A stretch of DNA of 53,812 nucleotides from NCBI GenBank assembly GCA_003671025.1, contig QWPW01000020.1, forward strand, positions 1 through 53,812, given 5' to 3'. This document shows, one piece after another, positions 9,095 through 17,647 of the stretch. The stretch is from Planctomycetota bacterium (lineage in GTDB: Bacteria; Planctomycetota; Phycisphaerae; Phycisphaerales; SM1A02). The position numbers and the translations under genes are program-made. Each line of letters begins with the position of its first letter. Positions within the stretch are counted from its first letter, which is position 1. A model generated the notes under the pieces. That model was not told the DNA's origin. It was given only the letters and a program-made list of their open reading frames with translations, and did not search any database.

Positions 9095-9616
9095 ATGACG
9101 CCCGCGCTCCCCATGCTTCGGATCGGCCACGGCTACGACCTTCACCGGCTCGAGCCGCCCGCTCCGCACGGACGCGGTCGCCCTTTTATTCTCGCGGGGG
9201 TGCACTTTGATCATCCCGTCGGTCCCGTCGCGCATTCGGACGGCGACGCCGTCTATCACGCGGTGGTTGATGCGCTGCTGGGCGCTCTCGGGATGGAAGA
9301 TATCGGCCAATCGTTTCCTGACAGCGCACCGGAATGGGAAGGCAAAGACTCCGCGACGTTCATGGAGGCGGCGCGCCGAACCCTCGAGGACAAGGGCTTT
9401 GCGCTGGTCAATCTCGACGTCACCGTGATCTGTGAGCGCCCGAAATTGGCTCCGCAAAAGAGTCAGATGATCGCCAACATCGCGCGACTGCTCGGCGTGG
9501 ACGTCGCGCGCGTGAATCTCAAAGGCAAGACTCACGAGAAGGTCGACGCGGTGGGCGAAGGGCGCGCGGTCGAGGTGCATGTCGTCGCGTTGCTCGCGCA
9601 AGTCGCCGCGTCGTAG
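9095..9616 (+). CDS. ispF: 2-C-methyl-D-erythritol 2,4-cyclodiphosphate synthase
   Basis: This enzyme of the MEP isoprenoid pathway closes CDP-ME 2-phosphate to the cyclodiphosphate with loss of CMP. Metal-site residues D15 and H17 lie in IGHGYDLHRL, and the third ligand is in HSDGDAVYHAVVDALLGA. FPDS and the NLKGKTHEKVDAVGEG stretch are family features. ATG 9095 gives 173 residues. The ATG at 9113 (MLRIGHGYD) gives 167, closer to the usual 156-160, and is equally possible because no clear ribosome site is seen. No ispD neighbour is present, although ispDF fusions or pairs are common elsewhere. Confidence 0.93.
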   Translation: MTPALPMLRIGHGYDLHRLEPPAPHGRGRPFILAGVHFDHPVGPVAHSDGDAVYHAVVDALLGALGMEDIGQSFPDSAPEWEGKDSATFMEAARRTLEDKGFALVNLDVTVICERPKLAPQKSQMIANIARLLGVDVARVNLKGKTHEKVDAVGEGRAVEVHVVALLAQVAAS

Positions 9617-9701
9617 CCTGTTACTCTCGGTGAGTTCGGGACTGTGCGAGGCCATTGCGCGTCCTTCCGACAACCTCCATTGGCAGTAGGACTCCACCTT
9701 C

Positions 9702-10832
9702 ATGCGCGCAATTGTGACTGGTCAAATCGGCGTTGATAAGAAGCCGTACCTCAAGGCCGTGCAAGAGGCTGCGTCACTGCGCGGCGATCCGCTGCGTCTG
9801 TTCAATCTCGGCGACATGATGTATTCCGAGGCGCCCGATGTGCGTCCGGGACGCATTCTCGATCTGCCGATTTCGCGATTGGCCACGCTGCGCCGCGCCG
9901 CGTTCAAAGACATCATCGCCGACACGATGCCTGCGCGCGACAACCGCAATGTCATCGTGAACACGCACGCGACATTCCGCTGGCGCCATGGTTTATTCAG
10001 CGCGTTTGACTTCGATCAGATCCGCAAGTTCGAACCCAACATGTTCATCTGCCTCGTCGACAACGTCGAGGTCGTGCATCAACGCTTGCACGCGGAGCAT
10101 GAGATCGACGCGACGCTCAAAGACTGCATGGTTTGGCGCGAAGAAGAAATTCTCGCGACCGAACTACTCGCGCAAGCGATGGGTTGCTCGCAGAACTTTT
10201 ACATCCTCTCGCGCGGACGCATGCAAGACACGGTGGAGACCGCGACGCGCTTGATCACGCGTCCAGAGATGCGCAAGGTCTATCCCAGCTTCCCGATGAG
10301 TCATGTCGTGGACATGCCCGATGTGCTCGCGGAGATCGATCACTTCCGCGCTGAGTTGGCCAAGCACTTCATCACCTTCGATCCCGGCGATGTTGACGAG
10401 AAGTTGCTTCTCGATCGCGCGTTGGCGGCAGCGCGTGAGGGCAAAGACTTCGTCGAGACCGCAGCGCATTCGTTCGGTGGACGCGCGGGACGAAACCTTC
10501 GCGTTTCCGTGCGCGAAGTGCTGGATATCGCGGGCGATATCGATGGTCAGATTTACATGCGCGACTTCAAACTCGTGGACCAGAGCGACATGATCGTCTC
10601 GTTGGTTCCCGAGTTGGCCAACGGTACGCCCGGACTTTCCAGCGGCGTGGAACGCGAACTTCATCACGCGTGGGAACACACCAAAGAGGTGTACGTGGTG
10701 TGGAAGCCGCGCAAGGCGCCGAGTCCATTCATCACTGAGACCGCGACGAAAATTTTCTCCTCGGTTGACGCGGCGCTCACGTACTTCGAGTCCAAGGGAA
10801 TGTTTCACCCTGGCGATCTCTTCGGTCGTTGA
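9702..10832 (+). CDS. P-loop-like protein with possible nucleoside-deoxyribosyltransferase-like C-terminus
   Basis: A 376-residue soluble protein of unknown function. The N-terminus, VTGQIGVDKKPYL (residues 5-17), sits where a nucleotide-kinase Walker A loop would be, but the normal final Gly-Lys-Ser/Thr is Asp-Lys-Lys, so the loop is degenerate. NVIVNTHATFRW (about 84-95) and FICLVDNVEVVHQRL (about 112-126) resemble the strand-helix units of P-loop kinases. The last 100 residues, with GQIYMRDFKLVDQSDMIVSL, GLSSGVERELHHAW and APSPFITETA, look like a nucleoside 2-deoxyribosyltransferase-type Rossmann fold (inference). That suggests a role in nucleotide handling. It precedes truA by 24 bp, so the two may be cotranscribed. 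Confidence 0.55.
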   Translation: MRAIVTGQIGVDKKPYLKAVQEAASLRGDPLRLFNLGDMMYSEAPDVRPGRILDLPISRLATLRRAAFKDIIADTMPARDNRNVIVNTHATFRWRHGLFSAFDFDQIRKFEPNMFICLVDNVEVVHQRLHAEHEIDATLKDCMVWREEEILATELLAQAMGCSQNFYILSRGRMQDTVETATRLITRPEMRKVYPSFPMSHVVDMPDVLAEIDHFRAELAKHFITFDPGDVDEKLLLDRALAAAREGKDFVETAAHSFGGRAGRNLRVSVREVLDIAGDIDGQIYMRDFKLVDQSDMIVSLVPELANGTPGLSSGVERELHHAWEHTKEVYVVWKPRKAPSPFITETATKIFSSVDAALTYFESKGMFHPGDLFGR

Positions 10833-10856
10833 GCTATTTCGCCGCGGAGAAACTTC

Positions 10857-11705
10857 ATGCCGCGCTATCGATTGCTCATCGCCTACGACGGAACCGACTT
10901 TCACGGTTGGCAACGACAAGAGCCCAAAGATTGCGAGCCGCTGCGCACCGTGCAAGGCGTGGTGGAGACGGCCGTCGCGGAACTCATCGGTCCGCGCGTC
11001 GATGTTGTCGGCGCGAGTCGCACTGATTCTGGCGTGCACGCGATCGGCCAAGTCGCCGCGTTTACCGCCGATGTGCGCGTGCCCATCGAACGACTTGCCG
11101 CCGCGATTACCGCGCGGCTTCCGCGCGATGTGCAGATTCTTCACGCAGAGCGCACCCACGATTCGTTTAGTCCGATCGGTGGCGCGCGCAGCAAGTGCTA
11201 TCGCTACACCGTCGAGCACAGCAGTCATCCGCATCATCCGCGCCCGCTGTTTGATCGCAACATCGTGTTCGCCACACCACATCGACTCGATGCCGAGCGT
11301 ATGCAACGCGCCGCGCAGTCACTGGTGGGAACCTACGACTGCGCGAGCTTTGCGCAGATTGATCATGGACGCGCAACCACCGTACGCACCGTGTTGGATT
11401 GCACTGTGCGCACGCCCGCGCCGCGACGCATCGAGATCGAGATCTGCGCGACTGGATTTCTCTACAACATGGTGCGCATCATCGCGGGCACGCTGCTTGA
11501 AGTCGGCCGCGGACGCATCGAGCCCGAGGCGATTCCCGCGATCATCGCCGCATGCGATCGCAAGCGCGCGGGACCAACGCTGCCGCCGCAAGGACTTTGT
11601 CTTCGTTGGATTTGGTATGGCGCGGATGCCGCGCGTGACGCTAATCGACTGCTGACTGGTGACGCGTTGGATGCGCCGGCACCGATCTCCGAGTTCCCTC
11701 ACTAA
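10857..11705 (+). CDS. truA: tRNA pseudouridine(38-40) synthase
   Basis: A 282-residue enzyme that converts U38-U40 of the tRNA anticodon arm to pseudouridine. The catalytic aspartate is D57 in GASRTDSGVHA. Other family features are the N-terminal IAYDGTDFHGWQRQ, FSPIGGARSKCYRY, the conserved GTYDCASF and the C-terminal TGFLYNMVRIIAGTLLEVG. The start at 10857 follows a GGAG sequence (cgcggagaaa). It is separated from the preceding gene by 24 bp and followed within 10 bp by the next gene, so all three may be one transcript. The length is slightly above the usual 250-270. Confidence 0.95.
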   Translation: MPRYRLLIAYDGTDFHGWQRQEPKDCEPLRTVQGVVETAVAELIGPRVDVVGASRTDSGVHAIGQVAAFTADVRVPIERLAAAITARLPRDVQILHAERTHDSFSPIGGARSKCYRYTVEHSSHPHHPRPLFDRNIVFATPHRLDAERMQRAAQSLVGTYDCASFAQIDHGRATTVRTVLDCTVRTPAPRRIEIEICATGFLYNMVRIIAGTLLEVGRGRIEPEAIPAIIAACDRKRAGPTLPPQGLCLRWIWYGADAARDANRLLTGDALDAPAPISEFPH

Positions 11706-11715
11706 GCGAACCCGC

Positions 11716-14139
11716 ATGTTGCGCTTCACTCCTCTTGTCCACACCACGCTGCACCGAGGAATCATCCTCTTCGAGCGATGCGTGCAACGCATGCGGGTAC
11801 GACACGCGCGAATCAAACACACGCGACTCGATGCATGCGCGATGTTGTTCGTCGCGCTCTCGCTGCTCGCAGGAAGTTCGCGCGAGTGCGCGGCGCAAAC
11901 ACTCGACCTCGGCGCTGCGATCGTTGGACCCAACATCGACGCGCCCAACGCTGCGTTGGAACTAGCCGACGTGCTCGACGCGGAAGCGCAAGTGCTGCTG
12001 AATGAAAGCGCGAAGCTCGCCAATGAGGCGAAATCCACACGTGAAGCGAGCGCGAAGTTGCGCAACATCGGCGCGTATCTGCTGCGCATCGGCGCGACTC
12101 GTCCTTGGGACGCAAGCGGCGCGGTGGTTGCGGGCATGCGCGTGGCCGCGCTGCGTAATCGCATCGATGCACTGATGGATAACGCGCGCAGCGGCATCAG
12201 CCGGAGCGAAGGAAAGTCGTTGAGCGACGAGCAAACGCGCGCGAGCATTGCGCTGATTGCACGAGTTGCCGGCAATTCGATTGACGCGCTGCGAGCGGCG
12301 CTGGCAACTCCCAGCAACAGCAGTGAACTCACGGCGCTGAGCGATGCACTTGCGCTCGTGCTCGCGCCGCTCATCGAACTCGCACAGTTGTATGAGAGCA
12401 GCGCGCTACCCAATGCTTGGCCTGTCGTGTCCGACGCGCGTGACGATGTTGCGGAGCGCATCGACTCAACTCCTGCACCTGATGCGATTGCTGCGCGAAT
12501 TGCGGTGATCCAATCGATCGTCACCCGCACCTCGTTCGCACGCGCGCTCGCGACGATTGCGGCGCAGACCAACAGTTCGACCCGCGCGGGCGATCTCTCT
12601 CTCATCGACGCTGCTGCGAAGGCGGTGGAATGGATAGAGGCGTGCGCGGCAAAGCACAGCACTTCGGTGTTGAGCGCGGACGCGGTGACGCAATCGCTCG
12701 CGCACTTCTGCAGCGCGAGTGACACCTTCGCTCCATCACCCACGCCTTCGTCAACTCCCATCATCGGCAATGAGCGCGCACGGGCGCAACTCGGTTCACT
12801 CAATGCATGTGTCGATGCCGCGCGCGCGATGGTTGAGCTGCGCGCGCTCGCGGGAGTTTCAGAGGCGAATCAACGCGCGCTGTCGAGTGCGGCCAGCACG
12901 CTGATCACCACCGTCGCCACGGATACCAATGGTGAACGCGTGCGCGTTCGCGCTGCGCGACGCATCGAAGAAGCATGCGCTGCAGCGTTCGCGCTCGAGA
13001 AGGCCGCAAACGCGACTCCGCCGCGCGATCTCAAGGACGCGATCAAACTGCTCAATCGCAAGGCGCGCTTCGCGCAAGACGCGTTGCCTAGCGCGTTTGT
13101 CACGATTGCGAATGACCCCGCCACCGCAGGGGATCCCGCAACGGCCTCGGCGTTGGCGCGTGTCGTCACGCTAGAACAAGACCGCCTGCGCATCGCCACA
13201 CTGCAGTCGTTCATCGATGCGATCACTGCGATTCGGCCCAGTGCCAGTCACGGATTTGGTCTGCAAGCACGCAGACTCGCGCGCATGTTGACCGACGATG
13301 CGCGCCGCGCCGACGCGCAACTCGCCTTCGCCACGCTGGAGCGGCAATGCGAACAGGCGCTTCCACTTGCCTACGAGACACAACTCAAGGACCGCGCCGA
13401 GCGTGCGCGCGTGTTGACCGGCGAGAGCACCGCTGAAATTCTCGATGCCGCAGGACGCGCGCGCGCCGCATGGGCGGATGCATTGGCGCGCGGAGATTTT
13501 GGTGGCGAGGAGGCGCGCCGGCTCGACGCCGTCGCGCGCATGTGTCGCGCGCTCTCGGATCTCGATCAAGTGGAGGTGGCGATCACGCGTGATCGTGGTG
13601 ACCGCCTCGCTCTGTGGGGCGCATGGGCATCGCGCCGCGCAACGCTCGCACCCGCGTCCCGCGACCTCGAAGCGCTCGCGTTGTTGGCCTGCCGCTCACT
13701 GGTCACTTCCGCGAAGACGAATGCACCCGCAACCGCGTACGCGACATTTCTGCGCGATCTGGTCACGCTCGAGCAGGCGATTCCGTTGGTGTGTTTGACG
13801 GCGCGCCTCGAACGCAAAGTCGCGCCGCTGCTTCACGGCGCGACCGATTCCGTCCTTGGCATGTTGGCCCCGCTGACCACTGCTCCGCGCAGTGATGCGT
13901 ATCTCGTGAACGAACGCAGGCGCTACCTCGCGCTTGATCGCGCATTGCTGGAACTTGAATACGCGCGACGCAGTGGTGCTTTGCAACGACGCAAAGAGTT
14001 GGAAACGTATGTGTCGGCGTTGGCGAGCGATCTTTATGACCGCGCGTTTGGAGCGCGTGCACCGATTGGCGTAGTGCCGGGATTTGATGGCACGGTGCAG
14101 GATGTGCCAGCACCAAAGAATCGTCGCAACGCGAAGTAA
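11716..14139 (+). CDS. Large exported alanine-rich helical protein, function unknown
   Basis: An 807-residue protein I do not recognise. Its composition is dominated by Ala, Leu, Arg, Asp and Glu, with long amphipathic stretches, so it should be almost entirely alpha-helical. A hydrophobic export segment (ACAMLFVALSLLAG then SSRECAAQ) begins around residue 38 from ATG 11716. Starting at ATG 11791 would place it after only a short basic n-region, and may be the true start. No repeat unit, lipobox or catalytic motif is clear. The stop is preceded by a Lys/Arg-rich end (APKNRRNAK). It follows truA by 10 bp. A structural envelope role is possible but unsupported. Confidence 0.65.
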   Translation: MLRFTPLVHTTLHRGIILFERCVQRMRVRHARIKHTRLDACAMLFVALSLLAGSSRECAAQTLDLGAAIVGPNIDAPNAALELADVLDAEAQVLLNESAKLANEAKSTREASAKLRNIGAYLLRIGATRPWDASGAVVAGMRVAALRNRIDALMDNARSGISRSEGKSLSDEQTRASIALIARVAGNSIDALRAALATPSNSSELTALSDALALVLAPLIELAQLYESSALPNAWPVVSDARDDVAERIDSTPAPDAIAARIAVIQSIVTRTSFARALATIAAQTNSSTRAGDLSLIDAAAKAVEWIEACAAKHSTSVLSADAVTQSLAHFCSASDTFAPSPTPSSTPIIGNERARAQLGSLNACVDAARAMVELRALAGVSEANQRALSSAASTLITTVATDTNGERVRVRAARRIEEACAAAFALEKAANATPPRDLKDAIKLLNRKARFAQDALPSAFVTIANDPATAGDPATASALARVVTLEQDRLRIATLQSFIDAITAIRPSASHGFGLQARRLARMLTDDARRADAQLAFATLERQCEQALPLAYETQLKDRAERARVLTGESTAEILDAAGRARAAWADALARGDFGGEEARRLDAVARMCRALSDLDQVEVAITRDRGDRLALWGAWASRRATLAPASRDLEALALLACRSLVTSAKTNAPATAYATFLRDLVTLEQAIPLVCLTARLERKVAPLLHGATDSVLGMLAPLTTAPRSDAYLVNERRRYLALDRALLELEYARRSGALQRRKELETYVSALASDLYDRAFGARAPIGVVPGFDGTVQDVPAPKNRRNAK

Positions 14140-14412
14140 GCCGCAGGCGCGCGATCGTGTTGTTGCGGTTGGTGAAGAAGTAGCCTCGCTTACTGCGCTC
14201 GACGTCTCGTTGCACCAGCGCTGGATCGTCGTCAGTGAACCGCGCGAGTCACATGGATGTTCCGTCACCGCGACGCGCCTGTCATCGCACGGAGTACCCG
14301 CCGAGCGTGCCTTCCATCGCGCGCCTGATATCGCGTTGGTTCGACCTAGATTGTCCGCGCACGCTCCATCGACGCCGACACCGCCGCCGCGCGAAACACT
14401 TAGGATGAAGCG

Positions 14413-15090
14413 ATGAACATCGTTGTCGCTGCGCCGCACCCTGATGATGCTGAACTTGGAATGGGCGGCACGATCGCGCGGTTGGTGACCGAGGGGCATC
14501 GCGTTCTGATTCTCGACCTCACCGACGGCGAGCCGACGCCCTACGGAACGCCGCAACGACGCGCCGCGGAGTCCGCCGCCGCCGACGCGATCCTCGGTTG
14601 CGAGCGACGAAACCTTGGACTTCCTAATCGCGCGCTCGTTCATTCGCTCAGCGCGCGACACGCCGTGGCCAATGTCTTGCGCACGTTTCGCTGCGAGATC
14701 TTGTTCGCACCGCATCCTGACGACACCCATCCCGATCATCTCGCCGCCACGCGCATCGTTGAGGATGCGCGCTTTGACGCCAAGCTCACCAAGTGCGCAC
14801 TCGAAGGCGAGGCCATTCATCCGCGCCGCCTCATTCATTACTACTGCACGCATCTGCGCGCGATGCCTGATCCGACCTTCGCATTGGACATCTCGCCGTG
14901 GCGAGCGAACAAGCGCGCCGCGATTCTCGCGTACCCGTCGCAGGTCACCGACCACGCTCCCAATCGCGCGCTGGTGAGCACGATCGAAGCACGCGACGCG
15001 TTTGTGGGCAGCCGCATCGGCGTTGAAGCCGCCGAGCCGTTTTGGTGCCGCGAATTGCTCGGCGTGACCTCGCTCGCCGCTCTGCTGTGA
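14413..15090 (+). CDS. bshB1: PIG-L family LmbE-like deacetylase, BshB1 type
   Basis: A 225-residue zinc-dependent N-acetylglucosaminyl deacetylase. The metal and catalytic motif is APHPDDAELGMGG (residues 7-19), with a second site FAPHPDDTHPDHLAATR. DLTDGEPTPYGT, HPRRLIHYY, PTFALDIS and KRAAILAYPSQV follow the layout of BshB1, which removes acetate from GlcNAc-malate during bacillithiol synthesis. A sister activity on other N-acetyl sugars cannot be excluded, and bshA and bshC are not in the window. AGGA at 14402-14405 precedes the ATG by seven bases. About 270 bp before it hold no gene I can support. Confidence 0.8.
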   Translation: MNIVVAAPHPDDAELGMGGTIARLVTEGHRVLILDLTDGEPTPYGTPQRRAAESAAADAILGCERRNLGLPNRALVHSLSARHAVANVLRTFRCEILFAPHPDDTHPDHLAATRIVEDARFDAKLTKCALEGEAIHPRRLIHYYCTHLRAMPDPTFALDISPWRANKRAAILAYPSQVTDHAPNRALVSTIEARDAFVGSRIGVEAAEPFWCRELLGVTSLAALL

Positions 15091-15161
15091 ATCGCAACTT
15101 TGCCGACGCGCCAACGTGAAGGAGCCCGTGACATCATCGACCTCGCCGCTTTCCCCGCGAT

Positions 15162-15249
15162 TTTCCCACGCGGCAATGGCGGCGAACTCTGATTGTGTCG
15201 ATGTCTTTCCCACGCGGCAATGGCGGCGAACTCTGATTGTGTCGATGTC
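15162..15249. repeat. Perfect 44-bp tandem duplication
   Basis: Unit 15162-15205 is repeated without a mismatch at 15206-15249, in the 314-bp gap between the deacetylase and DedA genes. The unit starts TTTCCCACGCGG and ends TCGATGTC. The rest of this gap (15091-15161, 15250-15404) shows no gene, and the DedA promoter should lie in its second half. Confidence 0.95.
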
Positions 15250-15404
15250 GTGGGCGTGATTTCACCGGTGATTAAGCAGCGCGCATCCAGCGCCCCGCAC
15301 AACTTGTGAAGCATCACCCATCGCGTATAGAGCATCACCGTTGGAACAACTTTCGTCGCGCCAATACCCTCACTCTTCTGCCGTTGATACAGTGACCATC
15401 CTGC

Positions 15405-16148
15405 ATGCACGTGCTCTTTGATCAGCTCCCCTTCGTCCTCGCGCAAGTTGTTGACGTCGCCTCGACCGCGGGTGAAGAGACCGTGAGTCCGTGGATCGCT
15501 TGGGTCCAACAGTACGGTGCGTGGTTCATCTTCTGCGCCTTTATCGTGTGTGGTGTCGGCCTCCATATCTCTGAAGACTTCCTGCTCATTCCTGCGGGCA
15601 TCGCGATTCACGAAGGCCACATGGAGTGGACCGAAGTCCTCTTGGCCGCATACTTTGGACTGGTCATAGGCGACACGCTGTGGATCCTGGTCTGCCGCAC
15701 CTTCGGCACGCGTCTTGTTCACAGCAAAAAATTCTTGCGCATGATGGGGCCACGTCGTTTGCTCGAGGCGAAGTATGCGATGGAGGAGCGCGGCGTCATC
15801 GTGCTCATCCTCGCGCGCTTCATTCCGGGCACGCGCACACCAGTGCTCACCATGACGGGAATCCTCCACATGCCGTGGTGGAAATTCCTCTCCGTCGAGT
15901 TGAGTACCGTCGCGATCACCTCGCCAATCCAAATCGGCGTGGGCTACATCGGGGCCATGGGATTTGCGCGCGCGAAGGGTCTCGGCGACATGGTCACGCT
16001 GGGCCTTGCCGCCATCGCCCTCTGCGTTGCCATTTCGTTTGGCGTCCACTGGTGGAAGCAAGCGAAAGCGCGTAAGGGACCGCGACCACGTTCCCCCGTC
16101 TCGTGGTTGCGCACCTTTGGTCGTGCCAAGACCGTGACGCCGCGCTAA
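15405..16148 (+). CDS. DedA family inner-membrane protein (VTT/SNARE-associated domain)
   Basis: A 247-residue integral membrane protein of the DedA superfamily, whose members act in lipid carrier flipping and membrane homeostasis. Several hydrophobic segments are visible: about 35-55, 70-95, 145-165, 175-200 and 205-225. The hallmark ARFIPGTRTP (residues 137-146) matches the DedA R-F-x-P-x-x-R motif. The acidic residue in HISEDFLLIPAG and the GLVIGDTLWI segment fit the two re-entrant loops. The C-terminal tail is Arg/Lys-rich and should face the cytoplasm. It is transcribed alone, convergent with the next gene. The substrate cannot be told from sequence. Confidence 0.9.
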   Translation: MHVLFDQLPFVLAQVVDVASTAGEETVSPWIAWVQQYGAWFIFCAFIVCGVGLHISEDFLLIPAGIAIHEGHMEWTEVLLAAYFGLVIGDTLWILVCRTFGTRLVHSKKFLRMMGPRRLLEAKYAMEERGVIVLILARFIPGTRTPVLTMTGILHMPWWKFLSVELSTVAITSPIQIGVGYIGAMGFARAKGLGDMVTLGLAAIALCVAISFGVHWWKQAKARKGPRPRSPVSWLRTFGRAKTVTPR

Positions 16149-16160
16149 TCCTGCGGAATT

Positions 16161-16191
16161 CACACTTGATCACACTTGATCGCGCGCGATC
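16161..16191. repeat. 10-bp tandem repeat running into a palindrome
   Basis: CACACTTGAT occurs twice (16161-16170 and 16171-16180) and runs into the self-complementary GATCGCGCGCGATC (16178-16191), between the convergent DedA gene and the minus-strand gene. It could act as a weak two-way terminator. Confidence 0.6.
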
Positions 16192-16221
16192 GCGTTGCTG
16201 CCACGTCGATCGCGTCTCGAC

Positions 16222-17430
16222 TCATGTCGGCCCACGCCTTGGCCGTGGAAGAATGCGATCACGATCCGGTCGCATCGGACGCTCTAACTGCTCCTTTGCT
16301 GCGCTCCAACCGACCCTGCTAATGAGCTCCTCGGTGCGCATCACCGTCTCCTCGAAGGAGAGACCCTGGCCGTCTGGAGCCAACATCGACTTGACGATAA
16401 AATCTTCGTCTTGCGGTTCATGATCAGACTCATGATCCGACTCATGATCAAACATGTGATCCAACTCATGATCCGAAACACCATCCAACGGGATGATGAG
16501 ATGGTGCTCCGTCGCGACATTTGCGCTCGGACCAAAGTCAACGAACTCACTCATCTCGGCGCACGGTGGAACATCGCGCACGCGTTCGTCGATGACGCTC
16601 GCGAGCCCACCGCCTTCATTCACGCCGAGTATTCGTGAGAGCAACGCGTGATCAGTGAGATGATTCGTTCCCGCGAGATAGATGCCCAGATCCGCCATGC
16701 GCACGCGTTCGTCGATGACGCTCGCGAGCCCACTGCCTTCATTCACGCCGAGTATTCGTGAGAGCAGCGCGTGATCAGTGAGATGATTCGTTCCCGCGAG
16801 ATAGATGCCCAGATCCGCCATGCCATAGATGACGGTCCACAGCAGTTGCGTCACTTCGTGCGCGTCGGTGGGAATGTCTGACGCGTCTGGAGTGTGAATT
16901 CCAATCTCCATCAACTGTTGGCGATTGGTGGTCCACGGCGCGAGTTCGTTGTCGTAGGCCATCGCGGCGAGGATGCGCTCGGTAGGCATTCCGTCAAATG
17001 CGGCTTGCTTGATGATGCGCGTGATCTCCTGCTCGCGAACGCGCGACTTGCGCGCAAACACCGCCAAGATTTCGCAAGGCGCCATCGGGGACGCGAACTG
17101 CTGCGGATCAGGTGCATCGGGATGAATCACCACCAACGGTTGCGTTTCATTCGGCCCCGCTCCTTGCGAGTCGACATGTGCATCACCGCTCCCGTTACTC
17201 GCCGAACACTGTGCGCTCCTCGGGGGAATTGGCAATTCTGAATCCATCGCACCCAACGCGCCACTCGCGTGCAACGACGAATTCTTCGCACTCCCCGACA
17301 CTTGCACCACCACTCCTCCCGAAATGGATGTGGAGTTCCAGCCCGCGAGCGTGCTCTTCGCGTTCGCAACGGCCTTCACCACGGCTCGTTTACCACTGTC
17401 CTCACTCCACGAATCGAAGCATGCGATCAT
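16222..17430 (-). CDS. His/Asp-rich protein with internal 41-residue duplication, unknown function
   Basis: A 402-residue soluble protein I cannot assign. The ATG at 17430 is preceded by a strong AGGGGAG. Residues about 120-200 hold a helical segment (ILAVFARKSRVREQEITRII). Two consecutive copies of a 41-residue unit starting MADLGIYLAGTNHLTDHALL follow, differing in one residue (S/G) and encoded by a 123-bp tandem duplication. After that comes an acidic His-rich run with DHELDHMFDHESDHESDHEP, which could bind metal. The C-terminus (FEETVMRTEELISRVGWSAA, then Arg/Pro-rich) is again helical. It lies 217 bp downstream of the mannosidase operon on the same strand, but its own ribosome site and the gap suggest a separate unit. 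Nothing else that looks like a gene was seen in that gap. Confidence 0.7.
   Translation of the reverse strand: MIACFDSWSEDSGKRAVVKAVANAKSTLAGWNSTSISGGVVVQVSGSAKNSSLHASGALGAMDSELPIPPRSAQCSASNGSGDAHVDSQGAGPNETQPLVVIHPDAPDPQQFASPMAPCEILAVFARKSRVREQEITRIIKQAAFDGMPTERILAAMAYDNELAPWTTNRQQLMEIGIHTPDASDIPTDAHEVTQLLWTVIYGMADLGIYLAGTNHLTDHALLSRILGVNEGSGLASVIDERVRMADLGIYLAGTNHLTDHALLSRILGVNEGGGLASVIDERVRDVPPCAEMSEFVDFGPSANVATEHHLIIPLDGVSDHELDHMFDHESDHESDHEPQDEDFIVKSMLAPDGQGLSFEETVMRTEELISRVGWSAAKEQLERPMRPDRDRILPRPRRGPT
16576..16821. repeat. 123-bp in-frame tandem duplication
   Basis: Unit 16576-16698 is repeated at 16699-16821 with two mismatches. The period is a multiple of three, so it adds a second 41-residue copy to the minus-strand protein without breaking the frame. 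Confidence 0.95.
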
Positions 17431-17647
17431 CGATCTCCCCTTTTTCTTGCGTTGAGTTTTTCTGGGTGGACGAAGTCTGACCTCGCATCAGCAGCGGGCC
17501 AGTCGAAGCTTCGTCACGATTGCATGAGAATACCGCCGCAAAATCGGCCTTCTCGTTTTCACTACAGTTTTACTTCACGGATTTTTTCGCGCGCAGATGC
17601 TGCTCATTGCGGGCGTATGGAATCACGTGCGCGATCACGCGCGCTCA

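Noticed and set aside
8972-9703. Upstream extension of the small lipoprotein frame on the minus strand
   Set aside because: It runs opposite ispF, lacks a ribosome site and would bury the lipoprotein signal peptide.
13696-15213. A 505-codon minus-strand frame opposite the helical protein and the deacetylase
   Set aside because: Shadow of two supported genes. It only picks up part of the 44-bp duplication.
14841-16163. A 440-codon minus-strand frame running through the deacetylase end, the 44-bp repeat and dedA
   Set aside because: DedA and BshB1 on the plus strand have strong family motifs; this frame has none.
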